Assembly (NCBI GenBank): GCA_007120915.1
Contig: SKMT01000573.1
Coordinates: 1-9,633, forward strand
From: Myxococcales bacterium
GTDB lineage: Bacteria; Myxococcota_A; Bradymonadia; Bradymonadales; Bradymonadaceae
Reading direction: 5' to 3'
Length of the DNA stretch: 9,633 nt
Shown: one piece after another, positions 1 to 6,578 of the stretch
How positions within the stretch are numbered: position 1 is the stretch's first letter
How the letters are laid out: each line of letters begins with the position of its first letter
The notes under the pieces: generated by a model
Seen by the model: the letters and a program-made list of their open reading frames with translations, nothing else
Told to the model about the DNA's origin: nothing
The model's database searches: none
Made by a program: the position numbers and the translations under genes

Positions 1-1018
1 AGGCGTCGTTGCCCATCGGGGCGTAGCCCAGTTCGGGGCGGGCCTCGATGTAGAAGAGGAACAGAAGCCGGTACATGAACCGCAGACACTCGCGGGTGAG
101 TTGCTGCTCGAAGTCGGGGTGGTCCATCAGCTCCCGGCGTTTGTTGGCGGACCACTCTTCGCGGATGTGGTGCAGCGCCTCGTTGCCGACGAGTTCGATG
201 GCTTCGCGCAGCGCGTATTTGAGGTCTTCGCTGACGGCGAAGGCGTGTTTGTGGGAGCTGTCGTCCAGGGTGTCGATGAGCGACTCGTCGCCGTCGCCGC
301 CGATCTGGTCGCGACCGAGCAGGGCGGCGGTGACCTTGAGGGTGTCGGTCTCTTTGCGGCCCAGGATTTCGACGAGGTCGAAGCGCAGCAGCCGCTTTTC
401 CATCCATTTGCCGCGGTCGATTAAGAGCAGTTGGGACTGGCCGACGACGAGGATGAAGCGGGGGGGTTCGGGGCGGGTGAGGATTTTGGTGGAGATGAGG
501 TTGGCCAGTGTTGGTTTGCGTTCGCCCCCTCCGTCCCTTCGGGACACCTCCCCCGGCGCTGTGGCTTCGGGGGAGGATGGATGGGGCGCTGTCGCTTCGG
601 GGGAGGTTGGTGGGAGGTTGAGGGGGTCTTCGGGGGCGTCGGCGTCGGGGTCGGTGGCCTGGAGGGCCCACAAAAGGGGGGCGCCGTCGGCGCGGCGGAC
701 CTCGGCGATGGTAGTGACCGAGCCGTCTTCGACGGTGTGGGGGTTCAGTTGCGGTTCGTAGCCCAGTGCGTGGAGTAGATGAGCGGCGAAGCGGTGGTGG
801 AGTTCGGTGCGGCGTTGGACGTCGTCGGTTTCGGCGAGTTCGGCGCGGAATTCGAAGAAGTCGCTACTAAGCCGGCGCAGTTTCTTGTGGGGCGGGCGGC
901 GGTCGGTTTCGCGGTCGAGTCTGGACCACTCTTTGAAGACCGGTTTGAGGTCGCCTTCGAGGATCGCCTCGAGGTAGTGGGTGGTGTAGAACTCGTTGAC
1001 GTTTTCGATGCCGATCAT
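1..1018 (-). CDS. Probable DNA adenine methyltransferase (DrmMI / Eco57I-PglX-like), N-terminal 339 codons, cut by window edge
   Basis: The frame is open from an ATG at 1018 to the left edge with no stop, which gives 339 codons of a protein that in this family usually exceeds 1000 residues. The N-terminus begins MIGIENVNEFYTTHYLEAIL and the visible part ends in YRLLFLFYIEARPELGYAP. Both segments resemble the N-terminal region of large class I SAM-dependent DNA methyltransferases of the Eco57I/PglX/DrmMI type. The catalytic NPPY-type motif would lie further left and cannot be seen. Known members methylate adenine in DNA to mark self in restriction or DISARM systems. Residues about 138-166 form a Pro/Glu/Ala/Thr-rich stretch with a duplicated SPEATAP, encoded by a palindromic DNA element (see 524-609). 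The gene follows the helicase on the same strand across a spacer holding two REP-like repeats. Only a weak AAGG Shine-Dalgarno is seen, about 7 nt before the ATG. Family membership is fairly secure; the DISARM assignment is inference. Confidence 0.72.
   Translation of the reverse strand, partial: MIGIENVNEFYTTHYLEAILEGDLKPVFKEWSRLDRETDRRPPHKKLRRLSSDFFEFRAELAETDDVQRRTELHHRFAAHLLHALGYEPQLNPHTVEDGSVTTIAEVRRADGAPLLWALQATDPDADAPEDPLNLPPTSPEATAPHPSSPEATAPGEVSRRDGGGERKPTLANLISTKILTRPEPPRFILVVGQSQLLLIDRGKWMEKRLLRFDLVEILGRKETDTLKVTAALLGRDQIGGDGDESLIDTLDDSSHKHAFAVSEDLKYALREAIELVGNEALHHIREEWSANKRRELMDHPDFEQQLTRECLRFMYRLLFLFYIEARPELGYAPMGNDA
524..609. repeat. In-frame palindromic element inside methyltransferase gene
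   Basis: Several symmetric parts are packed together. GTCCC-TTC-GGGAC (533-545) is a perfect small hairpin. CCTCCCCC (547-554) pairs with GGGGGAGG (569-576) around a 14-base loop. A 22-bp direct repeat, 555-576 and 585-606, differs by one base and has a 30-bp period. The whole block reads through in the methyltransferase frame as a SPEATAP-rich segment. This is unrelated to the 64-bp family. Confidence 0.7.
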
Positions 1019-1040
1019 TGGGTGGGCCTTATTTTATGTT

Positions 1041-1104
1041 GCGATGACAGCCCCGCTGCGTCGCTTTGCTCCTCGCGGGGCCTGGGGATGTCATCGGCTC
1101 CAAT
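1041..1104 (+). repeat. REP-like 64-bp palindromic element, copy 1
   Basis: The element begins GCGATGACAG and ends CGGCTCCAAT on the plus strand; CGATGACA near one end pairs with TGTCATCG near the other. Read on the minus strand it starts with GGAG just before the stem, like REPs recognised by RAYT transposases. This copy lies between helicase and methyltransferase, holds the helicase stop codon (1091-1093), and has GCCCCGC where most copies have GCCACGC. Confidence 0.9.
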
Positions 1105-3991
1105 GGCTCGTTTCGTGTTGCGATGACAGCCCCGCTGCGTCGCTGTGCTCCTCGCGGGGCCTGGGGATGTCATCGGCTCCAATGGTGAGTGCGGCGACGA
1201 CCTGGATAAATGGGACGCGTTCGGTGGTCATAGTCTGTTCGACCCAGTCGAAGTAGTCGTCGAAGATGGTGTCGATGGCCCGCTTTTTGCGGTCCAATTC
1301 CTCGCGGTTGCCGTCTTGTTCGAACTGTTGTTGGGCGAACTTCAACTGCCGGGCTTTGAGTTCTTCGAGCCGGTCGAGTTCGCGTTGCAGACGAGGGTTG
1401 ATGCGGTCCTCGAAGTCGTTGCGAAGCTCGACCATCCGTTCGGTGGCGGCGTCGACGGCGGCGGGGAGAAGCTCGGAGAGTGCGTCGGTGTCGATCTCTT
1501 CGAGGCGGTTCGGCAGCGGCTCTTCGCCCAGCCCGGTGCGGTCGACGACGTCGTCGAAGTCGAGCAGTTCGACCAGTTCGCCGTCGTCGAACAACGCGCC
1601 GAACCAGTGGTGGATCAAGGGTTGGCTCTTCTGGTTGGGGATCAGCCCGCTGACCAGGATGAGCGACTGGTCGGCGTGGAGGCCGCGGTCGACGACGATG
1701 ACCGGGGCGGTGTGGCGTCCGAAGTTGCCCTCCATCCGGTCGTTGACCCAGTGGATCGCCGGGTGCAGCCGCCACAGATAGTGCAGCTCGGGCCAGGCGG
1801 TCTCTTCGCCGCGGGCGTCGGCGATGGCCTTCTGCATCGCGTCGGTGTCGGAGGAGAGGATCAGCCGGTTGGAGTCGGGGACCACTTCGTCGGGGAGGTA
1901 TTCGAAGCGCCGCTGCAAGTCCTCGGGGACTTCGAAGGCGACGCGCCGGCGTTCGGCGTCGACTTCGACGTCCAGCGGGCGGTCCTGTCGAAGCAGGTCG
2001 AGCGCGCTTGTCAGATAGTCGAAGTCGTGGTCGTACAGCCCGGGAAGTTCCCCGATGTCGGGGCGGCTGGTCGTGTCGGTGAACTCGTCATCGCCGAGCA
2101 GCTTGCTCATCAGGTCGATTTCGCCGAGTTCCTTTTCGAAGGCCGAGGCGGTTTTGTTTTGTTCGATGGCAGCGGCGGTTTTGGCCTCCTCTTCGTCGAT
2201 GTCGTACACCCCCATCAGTGCGGAGGGGTCGCCGATGTTTTCGGTGGCCTGTTGGTCCTTCTCGATGAGCAGTTCCAGGATGCGGGTGTCGCCCTGGATC
2301 TGGTCGTTGTCGGATTCGGTGTAGAAGTAGGCGATGTGTGGGGTTTCGGTCTGGCCGTAGCGGTCGATGCGGCCGTTTCGCTGCTGGAAGACCATCAGCG
2401 ACCAGGGGATGTCGAAGTGGACCAGCCGGTGGCACATGTAGTGGAGGTTGATGCCCTCGCTGGCGACGTCGGAGGCGATGAGTAGCCGGAGGTCGGCCTG
2501 TTCTTTGCCGAAATCCTCGACGATGCGCTGCTGGTCGATGTCGTTCATCCCGCCGTGGAGGGTCTCGACCTTCTTCTCGTCGAGATCCAGCGCCCGGGGA
2601 AGGTGTTCGGCGAGCCACTTCATGGTGGCGACGCGCTCGGTGAAGATGACGAGCCGGTCGTCGCGGAAATGGCCGGTGAAGTAGAACGGAGAGTCATCGT
2701 CGCTGAGTTCGTCAACGAGCTTGCGGAACTTCGCGAAGTTGCCGGGGTCGACGTCGACGAGCCGCTCTCGAAGCCGCTGGAGGCTGGCGACGTCGCGGTC
2801 GTAGCGGGTGGGGTCGACGGTCTTTTCGATGCGTTTGAGCCGGTTGTCGATGGTCTCGATGCAGGCGGCGGGGCTTGAGAGCAGCGCCTTTTCGAGGGTG
2901 GTCTTAAAGAGCATGTTGCCGCCGCGGCCGATGGCGTCGAACTCGATGTCCGTGAAGGTGTCGAATAGCGCCTCCTCGGCCGGGGAGGCGTCGGCGGGGG
3001 CGCGGGCGATTTTGCGGGTCGGGAAGTTCTGCTCGACCTGGTCTTCGATGTCCTTTTTGAACCGGCGGATAAAGAGCCCGTCGATGTCGTCGGGGGTGTA
3101 GTTGTCCTCGTCGGCGATGGCGGTGGGGTCGAGCATGTTCATCAGGCTGGCGAAGCTTCGGGCTTTGCCGTCGTGGGGCGTGGCAGACAGCATGATCAGG
3201 CTGTCGGAGCGGTGCGAAAGCAGTTCGGCGAGTTTGGCGCGCTGGCTCTTCTTTTTGCCGCGCACCGCCACGTTGTGGGCCTCGTCGATGACGATGACAT
3301 CCCAGTGGGCGTCTTCGAGGTAGGTGCGAAACTCGTTGTTCTGCTTGAGGGTGTCCACGGAGATGATGGACTTGTCGTAGTGGTAGAACGGATTCTGGTT
3401 GGTGGGAATCCGGGAGCGGATGCGCTGCAGTCCCAGCGAGTCGAGTCGCACCAGAGGGATGGTAAAGCGGCTCCACATCTCTTTCTGGAACTGGGTGAGC
3501 ATGCTTTTGACGGCAACGACCAGGATGCGCTTGGCCTTGCCGCGGGCGATCAATTCGCTGAGCAGGATGCCCGCTTCCAGCGTCTTACCGAGGCCGACGG
3601 CGTCGGCGATGAGGATGCGCTGGCGCGGCTTCTCCAGCGCCTGGGCGGCCGGTTCGAGCTGGTAGTCGAGAAGATCCATCGCCGCGTCGGGACCGACGTA
3701 GAGCTTGTCGTCCGTAGGGGCGACGCGGCGAAGACGGCTTTCGAGGTACAGAAGCGAGGCCTGGAAGTTGCTGGAGCGGTCCGGGACCAGTTGGGTGGTG
3801 GTGGGGTCGAGGACTTCGATGGAGTCCTCGTATTCTTCGAGGAAGATCGCTTCTTTGTCGCGCACGATCTCGGAGATGCCGGTGACGTGCAGCGCCCGGC
3901 TGCCCGTGGAAGTGCGGTCGACGCGCTGGACGCGCCAGGCGGCGTCGCGCACGAGAATATTGGCTCCTGGGGCGATGACTTCCGGGTTCAC
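1091..3991 (-). CDS. SNF2/RapA-type DEAH helicase, DrmD-like
   Basis: This 966-residue protein has both halves of a superfamily 2 helicase/translocase. Seen directly: Walker A ADAVGLGKT (129-137), DEAH (236-239), SAT (269-271), motif V SDVASEGINL (507-516) and motif VI QQRNGRIDRYGQ (536-547). A charged, probably coiled-coil segment follows at about 870-930. The pattern is that of SNF2/RapA-like ATPases that partner large DNA methyltransferases, DrmD of class 1 DISARM in particular. The start chosen is GTG at 3991, preceded by GAGGGG five bases upstream. The frame stays open to an ATG at 4174, but those 61 extra residues are encoded by a repeat copy and non-conserved leader. At the C-terminus, similarity-like sequence ends near VVAALT; the last 30 residues (IGADDIPRPREE and onward) are read from repeat copy 2, the 15-bp spacer and the end of copy 1, where the stop lies. 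The methyltransferase begins 72 bp downstream. Helicase identity is near certain; the DISARM role is inferred from gene order. Confidence 0.9.
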   Translation of the reverse strand: MNPEVIAPGANILVRDAAWRVQRVDRTSTGSRALHVTGISEIVRDKEAIFLEEYEDSIEVLDPTTTQLVPDRSSNFQASLLYLESRLRRVAPTDDKLYVGPDAAMDLLDYQLEPAAQALEKPRQRILIADAVGLGKTLEAGILLSELIARGKAKRILVVAVKSMLTQFQKEMWSRFTIPLVRLDSLGLQRIRSRIPTNQNPFYHYDKSIISVDTLKQNNEFRTYLEDAHWDVIVIDEAHNVAVRGKKKSQRAKLAELLSHRSDSLIMLSATPHDGKARSFASLMNMLDPTAIADEDNYTPDDIDGLFIRRFKKDIEDQVEQNFPTRKIARAPADASPAEEALFDTFTDIEFDAIGRGGNMLFKTTLEKALLSSPAACIETIDNRLKRIEKTVDPTRYDRDVASLQRLRERLVDVDPGNFAKFRKLVDELSDDDSPFYFTGHFRDDRLVIFTERVATMKWLAEHLPRALDLDEKKVETLHGGMNDIDQQRIVEDFGKEQADLRLLIASDVASEGINLHYMCHRLVHFDIPWSLMVFQQRNGRIDRYGQTETPHIAYFYTESDNDQIQGDTRILELLIEKDQQATENIGDPSALMGVYDIDEEEAKTAAAIEQNKTASAFEKELGEIDLMSKLLGDDEFTDTTSRPDIGELPGLYDHDFDYLTSALDLLRQDRPLDVEVDAERRRVAFEVPEDLQRRFEYLPDEVVPDSNRLILSSDTDAMQKAIADARGEETAWPELHYLWRLHPAIHWVNDRMEGNFGRHTAPVIVVDRGLHADQSLILVSGLIPNQKSQPLIHHWFGALFDDGELVELLDFDDVVDRTGLGEEPLPNRLEEIDTDALSELLPAAVDAATERMVELRNDFEDRINPRLQRELDRLEELKARQLKFAQQQFEQDGNREELDRKKRAIDTIFDDYFDWVEQTMTTERVPFIQVVAALTIGADDIPRPREEHSDAAGLSSQHETSHWSR
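1120..1183 (+). repeat. REP-like 64-bp palindromic element, copy 2
   Basis: Same length and orientation as copy 1, separated from it by 15 bp, so the two form a tandem pair with a 79-bp period. It shares the GCCCCGC variant with copy 1, which suggests local duplication. It lies wholly within the helicase reading frame and encodes IGADDIPRPREEHSDAAGLS. Confidence 0.9.
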
Positions 3992-4111
3992 TGCGTCCCC
4001 TCGTGGTGGGCCGGTGGAATGGTGCTGGAGAGACGGGCCGGAAGTTATCAAAGGGGCCCCGAAACTGTCGAGTGTGGTTACGGGGTTTAACGATCGTGAT
4101 GCGACAGGGGT

Positions 4112-4175
4112 GCGATGACAGCCACGCTGCGTCGCTTCGCTCCTCGCGAGGCCTGGGGATGTCATCGGCTCCAAT
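4112..4175 (+). repeat. REP-like 64-bp palindromic element, copy 3
   Basis: A single full copy in the 209-bp gap between the XRE gene and the helicase start. It carries the perfect inner palindrome CCTCGCGAGG, where most copies have CCTCGCGGGG. It lies within the leader of the helicase if transcription starts at or before the XRE gene. Confidence 0.9.
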
Positions 4176-4200
4176 CGGGAGGTGGTTTCGGGGTGCGATG

Positions 4201-4992
4201 TCAGCCGCTGAAACTATCGCGGTGACAATGGCGGGTGCCGTCGGGGGTGACGTAGATGGTCGGAAAAGGGTTGTTGTAGATGGCTGCCGGCCAGCCCTCC
4301 CGGGCTGCGAGTGTTTCGGCGTGTTCGAGGAATTCGAGGATGGGGTGGTCACCCTGGTGGTACCGGTGGTGGGAGCGGGCGATGACCGGGGAGACCTCCA
4401 GGACCATGCGGGCCGGCTCGGCGGTGCGGTCTATCTGGTCGGCCTCGTTGTGTCGTGCCTGGAGGAGTCGATTCGGGCATAGCGCCAGTGGTCGGGCGAG
4501 GTTGAGCAGTTCCGTCTGGGTCGGGAGGCGAAGCTGGCCCGACTCCAGGTGCTTTATGCGGTTTTCCAAGCGGTCGGTGTGGGGGACGTCAAGTCGGGCG
4601 ACCAGTTGTGGGATCGACAGTCCGCGCCGGTTGCGGGCCTTCTGGAGCAGGGCGCCGAGTATACGGGGGGGTTGGGGTGGGGCTTCTTTTTGGCGGGCCT
4701 GTTGTCGTTTGCGCTGGCGGTGGCGCAGTTCCGTGGCTAACGCGTCGAGATCGAGGCCGAGCGTGTAGCCGAAGCGCTCGATGATGCGGTGATCCGGGGC
4801 TTTCGGGCTGCCGGATTCGAGGTGCCGAAGCCGGCGAAGCCCCTTGTTGATGTTTCGGTAGCCCGCCTCGCGGACCAGCTCTGGCTGGCTGAAGCCCTGG
4901 TCGCGGCGAGCGGTGGTAAAGCGGCTGGCCACCAGGGGCAGATCGGCTCGGTGAATCGACTGTAACGCGTGGGTGCGGGAAGGTTTGGGCAT
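4201..4992 (-). CDS. DNA-binding protein with two XRE-like helix-turn-helix regions
   Basis: The protein has 263 residues. Residues about 20-85 and 110-180 each look like a Cro/C1-type helix-turn-helix unit: ASRFTTARRDQGFSQPELV then RLRHLESG in the first, and LGALLQKARNRRGLSIPQL then RIKHLESG in the second. The matching HLESG ends suggest an internal duplication joined by a basic linker (RHRQRKRQQARQK, 91-102). The remaining ~80 residues, rich in His and aromatic residues, match nothing I recognise. The ATG at 4992 has a GGAG seven bases upstream. The gene lies immediately upstream of the helicase on the same strand, separated by 209 bp that contain a REP-like repeat, so it could regulate that operon; this is inference from position. 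The stop codon falls in a short sequence resembling the start of the repeat. It could equally be a stand-alone regulator unrelated to the defence genes. Confidence 0.75.
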   Translation of the reverse strand: MPKPSRTHALQSIHRADLPLVASRFTTARRDQGFSQPELVREAGYRNINKGLRRLRHLESGSPKAPDHRIIERFGYTLGLDLDALATELRHRQRKRQQARQKEAPPQPPRILGALLQKARNRRGLSIPQLVARLDVPHTDRLENRIKHLESGQLRLPTQTELLNLARPLALCPNRLLQARHNEADQIDRTAEPARMVLEVSPVIARSHHRYHQGDHPILEFLEHAETLAAREGWPAAIYNNPFPTIYVTPDGTRHCHRDSFSG

Positions 4993-5303
4993 GGTCTTGC
5001 TCCATGGGCGAGAGTTATCTCGCTTCAGGCATTGCCACCATCCCCGCAGGTCAGGTCCGTGCGGGAGGTTGGCAGAGCGTCAGCGGGCCAGTCCCTCAGC
5101 TCTTCTGCATGAAGACAGTTCAATGGTGGGTACTGGTGTCTGAAAGGTCAACCCAATGATTTTGTTTTTTGCGTTATTTCGATCACTGAGTCTGTTGACG
5201 GTTAGGCCGGCGGGTGAGTCAATAGATGCACTGATCCGGCAGAACTCCGGGAGGAACGCAGCACCTGTCCTAAACCGCAATTGAATTCTAGTGGAGGTAT
5301 GTG
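4993..5303. other. Divergent intergenic region between XRE gene and DUF4352 gene
   Basis: These 311 bp separate two divergent genes and should hold both promoters. An AT-rich patch (5155-5190, with runs of T) stands out from the GC-rich surroundings. Toward the plus-strand gene there is a TTGACG at 5195-5200 but no convincing -10 box 16-18 bases later. Toward the minus-strand gene there is a TTGACC (complement of 5146-5151), again without a good -10. A 66-codon minus frame here shows no protein-like features. No RNA gene, terminator or repeat copy is visible. Confidence 0.4.
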
Positions 5304-6020
5304 ATGACGCAGCAAAATCAGCAGCAACAGCCGCAGCAACCGGGGCACCAACAGCCGGCGCAGGCGAACGTGAAGAGCGGCGATGATTCTTTTCTGGCAG
5401 GCTTCAAAGGCACTATCGGTGTGATTATCGCACTGTTCGTGGTCTTCGTCTTGATCCCCTGTGGTGCATGCACGATGTGCACGGGCGGCACGATGTGCGC
5501 CGGGGCATTTTCCGACTATCAGGAACGGGCCGAAGAGGCTGAGGGGGGAGTGCAGCAGGACGAAGGGGAAGGGGCCGAAGCTGAACGCACGGTCGCAGCA
5601 GGCGAACGGTTTGAACTGGGCGACTACGCCTACACCGTTGACGACATTGGTACCGCCAGCGCCCTTGGTCCCGAAATCTCTCGAACCGAACCTTCGGGCG
5701 GTGCTGTGTTTCTGCTGGTGGAATACCGCATTGAGAATATGACAAACGAAACCGCCACTGCGCTGTCCGGCGACTTCAAGCTGCAGGATGAAGAGGGGAG
5801 GGAGTTCCGGTCATCGTCGGAGGCAGAGACCGCTCTGGCGATGATGGACGAGACGGATTTTGTCATCTCCGAGTTGCAGCCGGGGATAGAGCAAGAAGCC
5901 ATTGTCGCGTTCGAGGTGCCCGAAGAGTCGACCGAAGGGCCGATGACGTTGGTTATCCCCGAAAAGGGCATGACGTCGACGGACGAAGTCTATCTGCCCT
6001 TTGAGTTCGAGGAGGAATGA
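5304..6020 (+). CDS. Membrane-anchored DUF4352-like protein with a Cys cluster
   Basis: The protein has 238 residues. The start is ATG 5304, with GGAGG at 5293-5297 and a 6-base spacing; the in-frame GTG at 5301 is too close to that site. Layout: a Gln/Pro-rich N-terminus (1-22), a membrane segment about 36-52 (TIGVIIALFVVFVLIP), then a tight cysteine group (C53, C56, C59, C65), an acidic linker (72-100), and a beta-rich domain about 101-235. The last domain has features typical of DUF4352 extracellular domains: a GERFELGDYAYTVDDI start, FLLVEYRIENMTNE in the middle, and a late segment that reads like a hydrophobic beta strand (AIVAFEVPEE). Such proteins usually sit outside the membrane on a lipid or helix anchor and their function is mostly unknown. 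No canonical lipobox is present (the residues before C53 are LIP). The gene stands alone on its strand, with the repeat cluster directly downstream. Confidence 0.7.
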   Translation: MTQQNQQQQPQQPGHQQPAQANVKSGDDSFLAGFKGTIGVIIALFVVFVLIPCGACTMCTGGTMCAGAFSDYQERAEEAEGGVQQDEGEGAEAERTVAAGERFELGDYAYTVDDIGTASALGPEISRTEPSGGAVFLLVEYRIENMTNETATALSGDFKLQDEEGREFRSSSEAETALAMMDETDFVISELQPGIEQEAIVAFEVPEESTEGPMTLVIPEKGMTSTDEVYLPFEFEEE

Positions 6021-6062
6021 AGGTGGCCCTCGATTGTGGAGACGTTTGGGTGGCTGTGGGGT

Positions 6063-6126
6063 GCGATGACAGCCGCGCTGCGTCGCTTCGCTCCTCGCGG
6101 GGCCTGGGGATGTCATCGGCTCCAAT
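6063..6126 (+). repeat. REP-like 64-bp palindromic element, copy 4
   Basis: First copy of the cluster downstream of the DUF4352 gene, 42 bp past its stop. The outer 8-bp inverted repeat is intact. It is joined without a gap to secondary repeat A (6127-6194). Confidence 0.9.
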
Positions 6127-6194
6127 CGATTCGTGGTGACTCCGAACGGCGGGGACACTCCGGGGGGTTGGAGCCGATAACATCTTGCTATCGC
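6127..6194 (-). repeat. Secondary repeat A: 45-bp unique part plus compact inverted hairpin
   Basis: This begins CGATTCGTGGTGACTCCGAA and ends GAGCCGATAACATC followed by TTGCTATCGC. The last part reads as a shortened, inverted version of the 64-bp element: GGAGCC and the CGATA/TATCG stem arms are kept and most of the middle is lost. It is nearly identical to repeat B at 6415-6479. Confidence 0.8.
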
Positions 6195-6218
6195 GGCGGT
6201 AGGTGTGGCTGTGGAGTT

Positions 6219-6282
6219 GCGATGACAGCCACGCTGCGTCGCTTCGCTCCTCGCGGGGCCTGGGGATGTCATCGGCTCCAAT
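6219..6282 (+). repeat. REP-like 64-bp palindromic element, copy 5
   Basis: This copy carries the commonest base at every position among the window's copies, so it serves as a local reference sequence. The outer inverted repeat is perfect. It is 22 bp from copy 6. Confidence 0.9.
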
Positions 6283-6303
6283 CGGAGGGGAGTTGTGGTG
6301 TGT

Positions 6304-6367
6304 GCGATGACAGCCACGCTGCGTCGCTTCGCTCCTCGCGAGGCCTGGGGATGTCATCGGCTCCAAT
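6304..6367 (+). repeat. REP-like 64-bp palindromic element, copy 6
   Basis: A full copy with the CCTCGCGAGG variant, otherwise as copy 5. It runs directly into the truncated copy 7. Confidence 0.9.
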
Positions 6368-6368
6368 T

Positions 6369-6414
6369 TCGTTCGGTGCTCCTCGCGAGGCCTGGGGATG
6401 TGATTGGCTGCAAT
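6369..6414 (+). repeat. REP-like element, copy 7, truncated and diverged
   Basis: Only the right two thirds remain. The left stem arm (GCGATGACAG) is absent and the right end reads TGTGATTGGCTGCAAT, with three changes. It can no longer form the outer stem. As with copy 4, it is joined directly to a secondary repeat (B), so copy 4-A and copy 7-B look like two descendants of one composite unit. Confidence 0.75.
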
Positions 6415-6479
6415 CGATTCGTGGTGACTCCGAACAACGGGGACACTCCGGGGGGGAGCCGATAACATCTTGCTATCGC
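6415..6479 (-). repeat. Secondary repeat B, copy of repeat A
   Basis: It matches repeat A over its whole length apart from a 3-base deletion in the G run and two base changes (GAACAACGG for GAACGGCGG). It ends in the same compact hairpin, CGATA and TATCG around nine bases. Confidence 0.8.
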
Positions 6480-6502
6480 ATCGGTCGGCGAAGCTTCGCG
6501 GT

Positions 6503-6566
6503 GCGATGACAGCCACGCTGCGTCTCTTCGCTCCTCGCGGGGCCTGGGGATGTGATCGGCTCCAGT
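6503..6566 (+). repeat. REP-like 64-bp palindromic element, copy 8, next to RAYT gene
   Basis: This full-length copy ends 12 bp from the stop codon of the RAYT gene. It has TGTGATCG in place of TGTCATCG, which leaves one mismatch in the outer stem, and CCAGT for CCAAT at the end. It would be transcribed in the 3' end of the RAYT mRNA. Confidence 0.85.
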
Positions 6567-6578
6567 TTCGCTCAGCGT

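Noticed and set aside
1145..2485. Long plus-strand open frame opposite the helicase
   Set aside because: It is the antisense shadow of a high-GC gene: Val/Gly/Glu/Asp-rich with no recognisable motif, while the opposite strand has all helicase motifs.
3992..4174. Helicase start extended upstream to the ATG at 4174
   Set aside because: The 61 extra residues are encoded by repeat copy 3 and unconserved spacer, while the GTG at 3991 has a good GAGGGG site five bases upstream.
5080..5280. 66-codon minus-strand frame in the divergent intergenic region
   Set aside because: No Shine-Dalgarno, no recognisable motif, and it covers the AT-rich stretch where promoters are expected.
6036..6509. Open frames of 150-190 codons on both strands across the repeat cluster
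   Set aside because: They consist of repeat copies read in stop-free frames (for example AMTATLRRFAPRG on plus), not independent genes.
6063..6566. CRISPR array
   Set aside because: Repeats are 64 bp, inter-copy distances vary from 0 to over 90 bp, copies also lie singly elsewhere, the gaps contain another repeat, and no cas gene is present.
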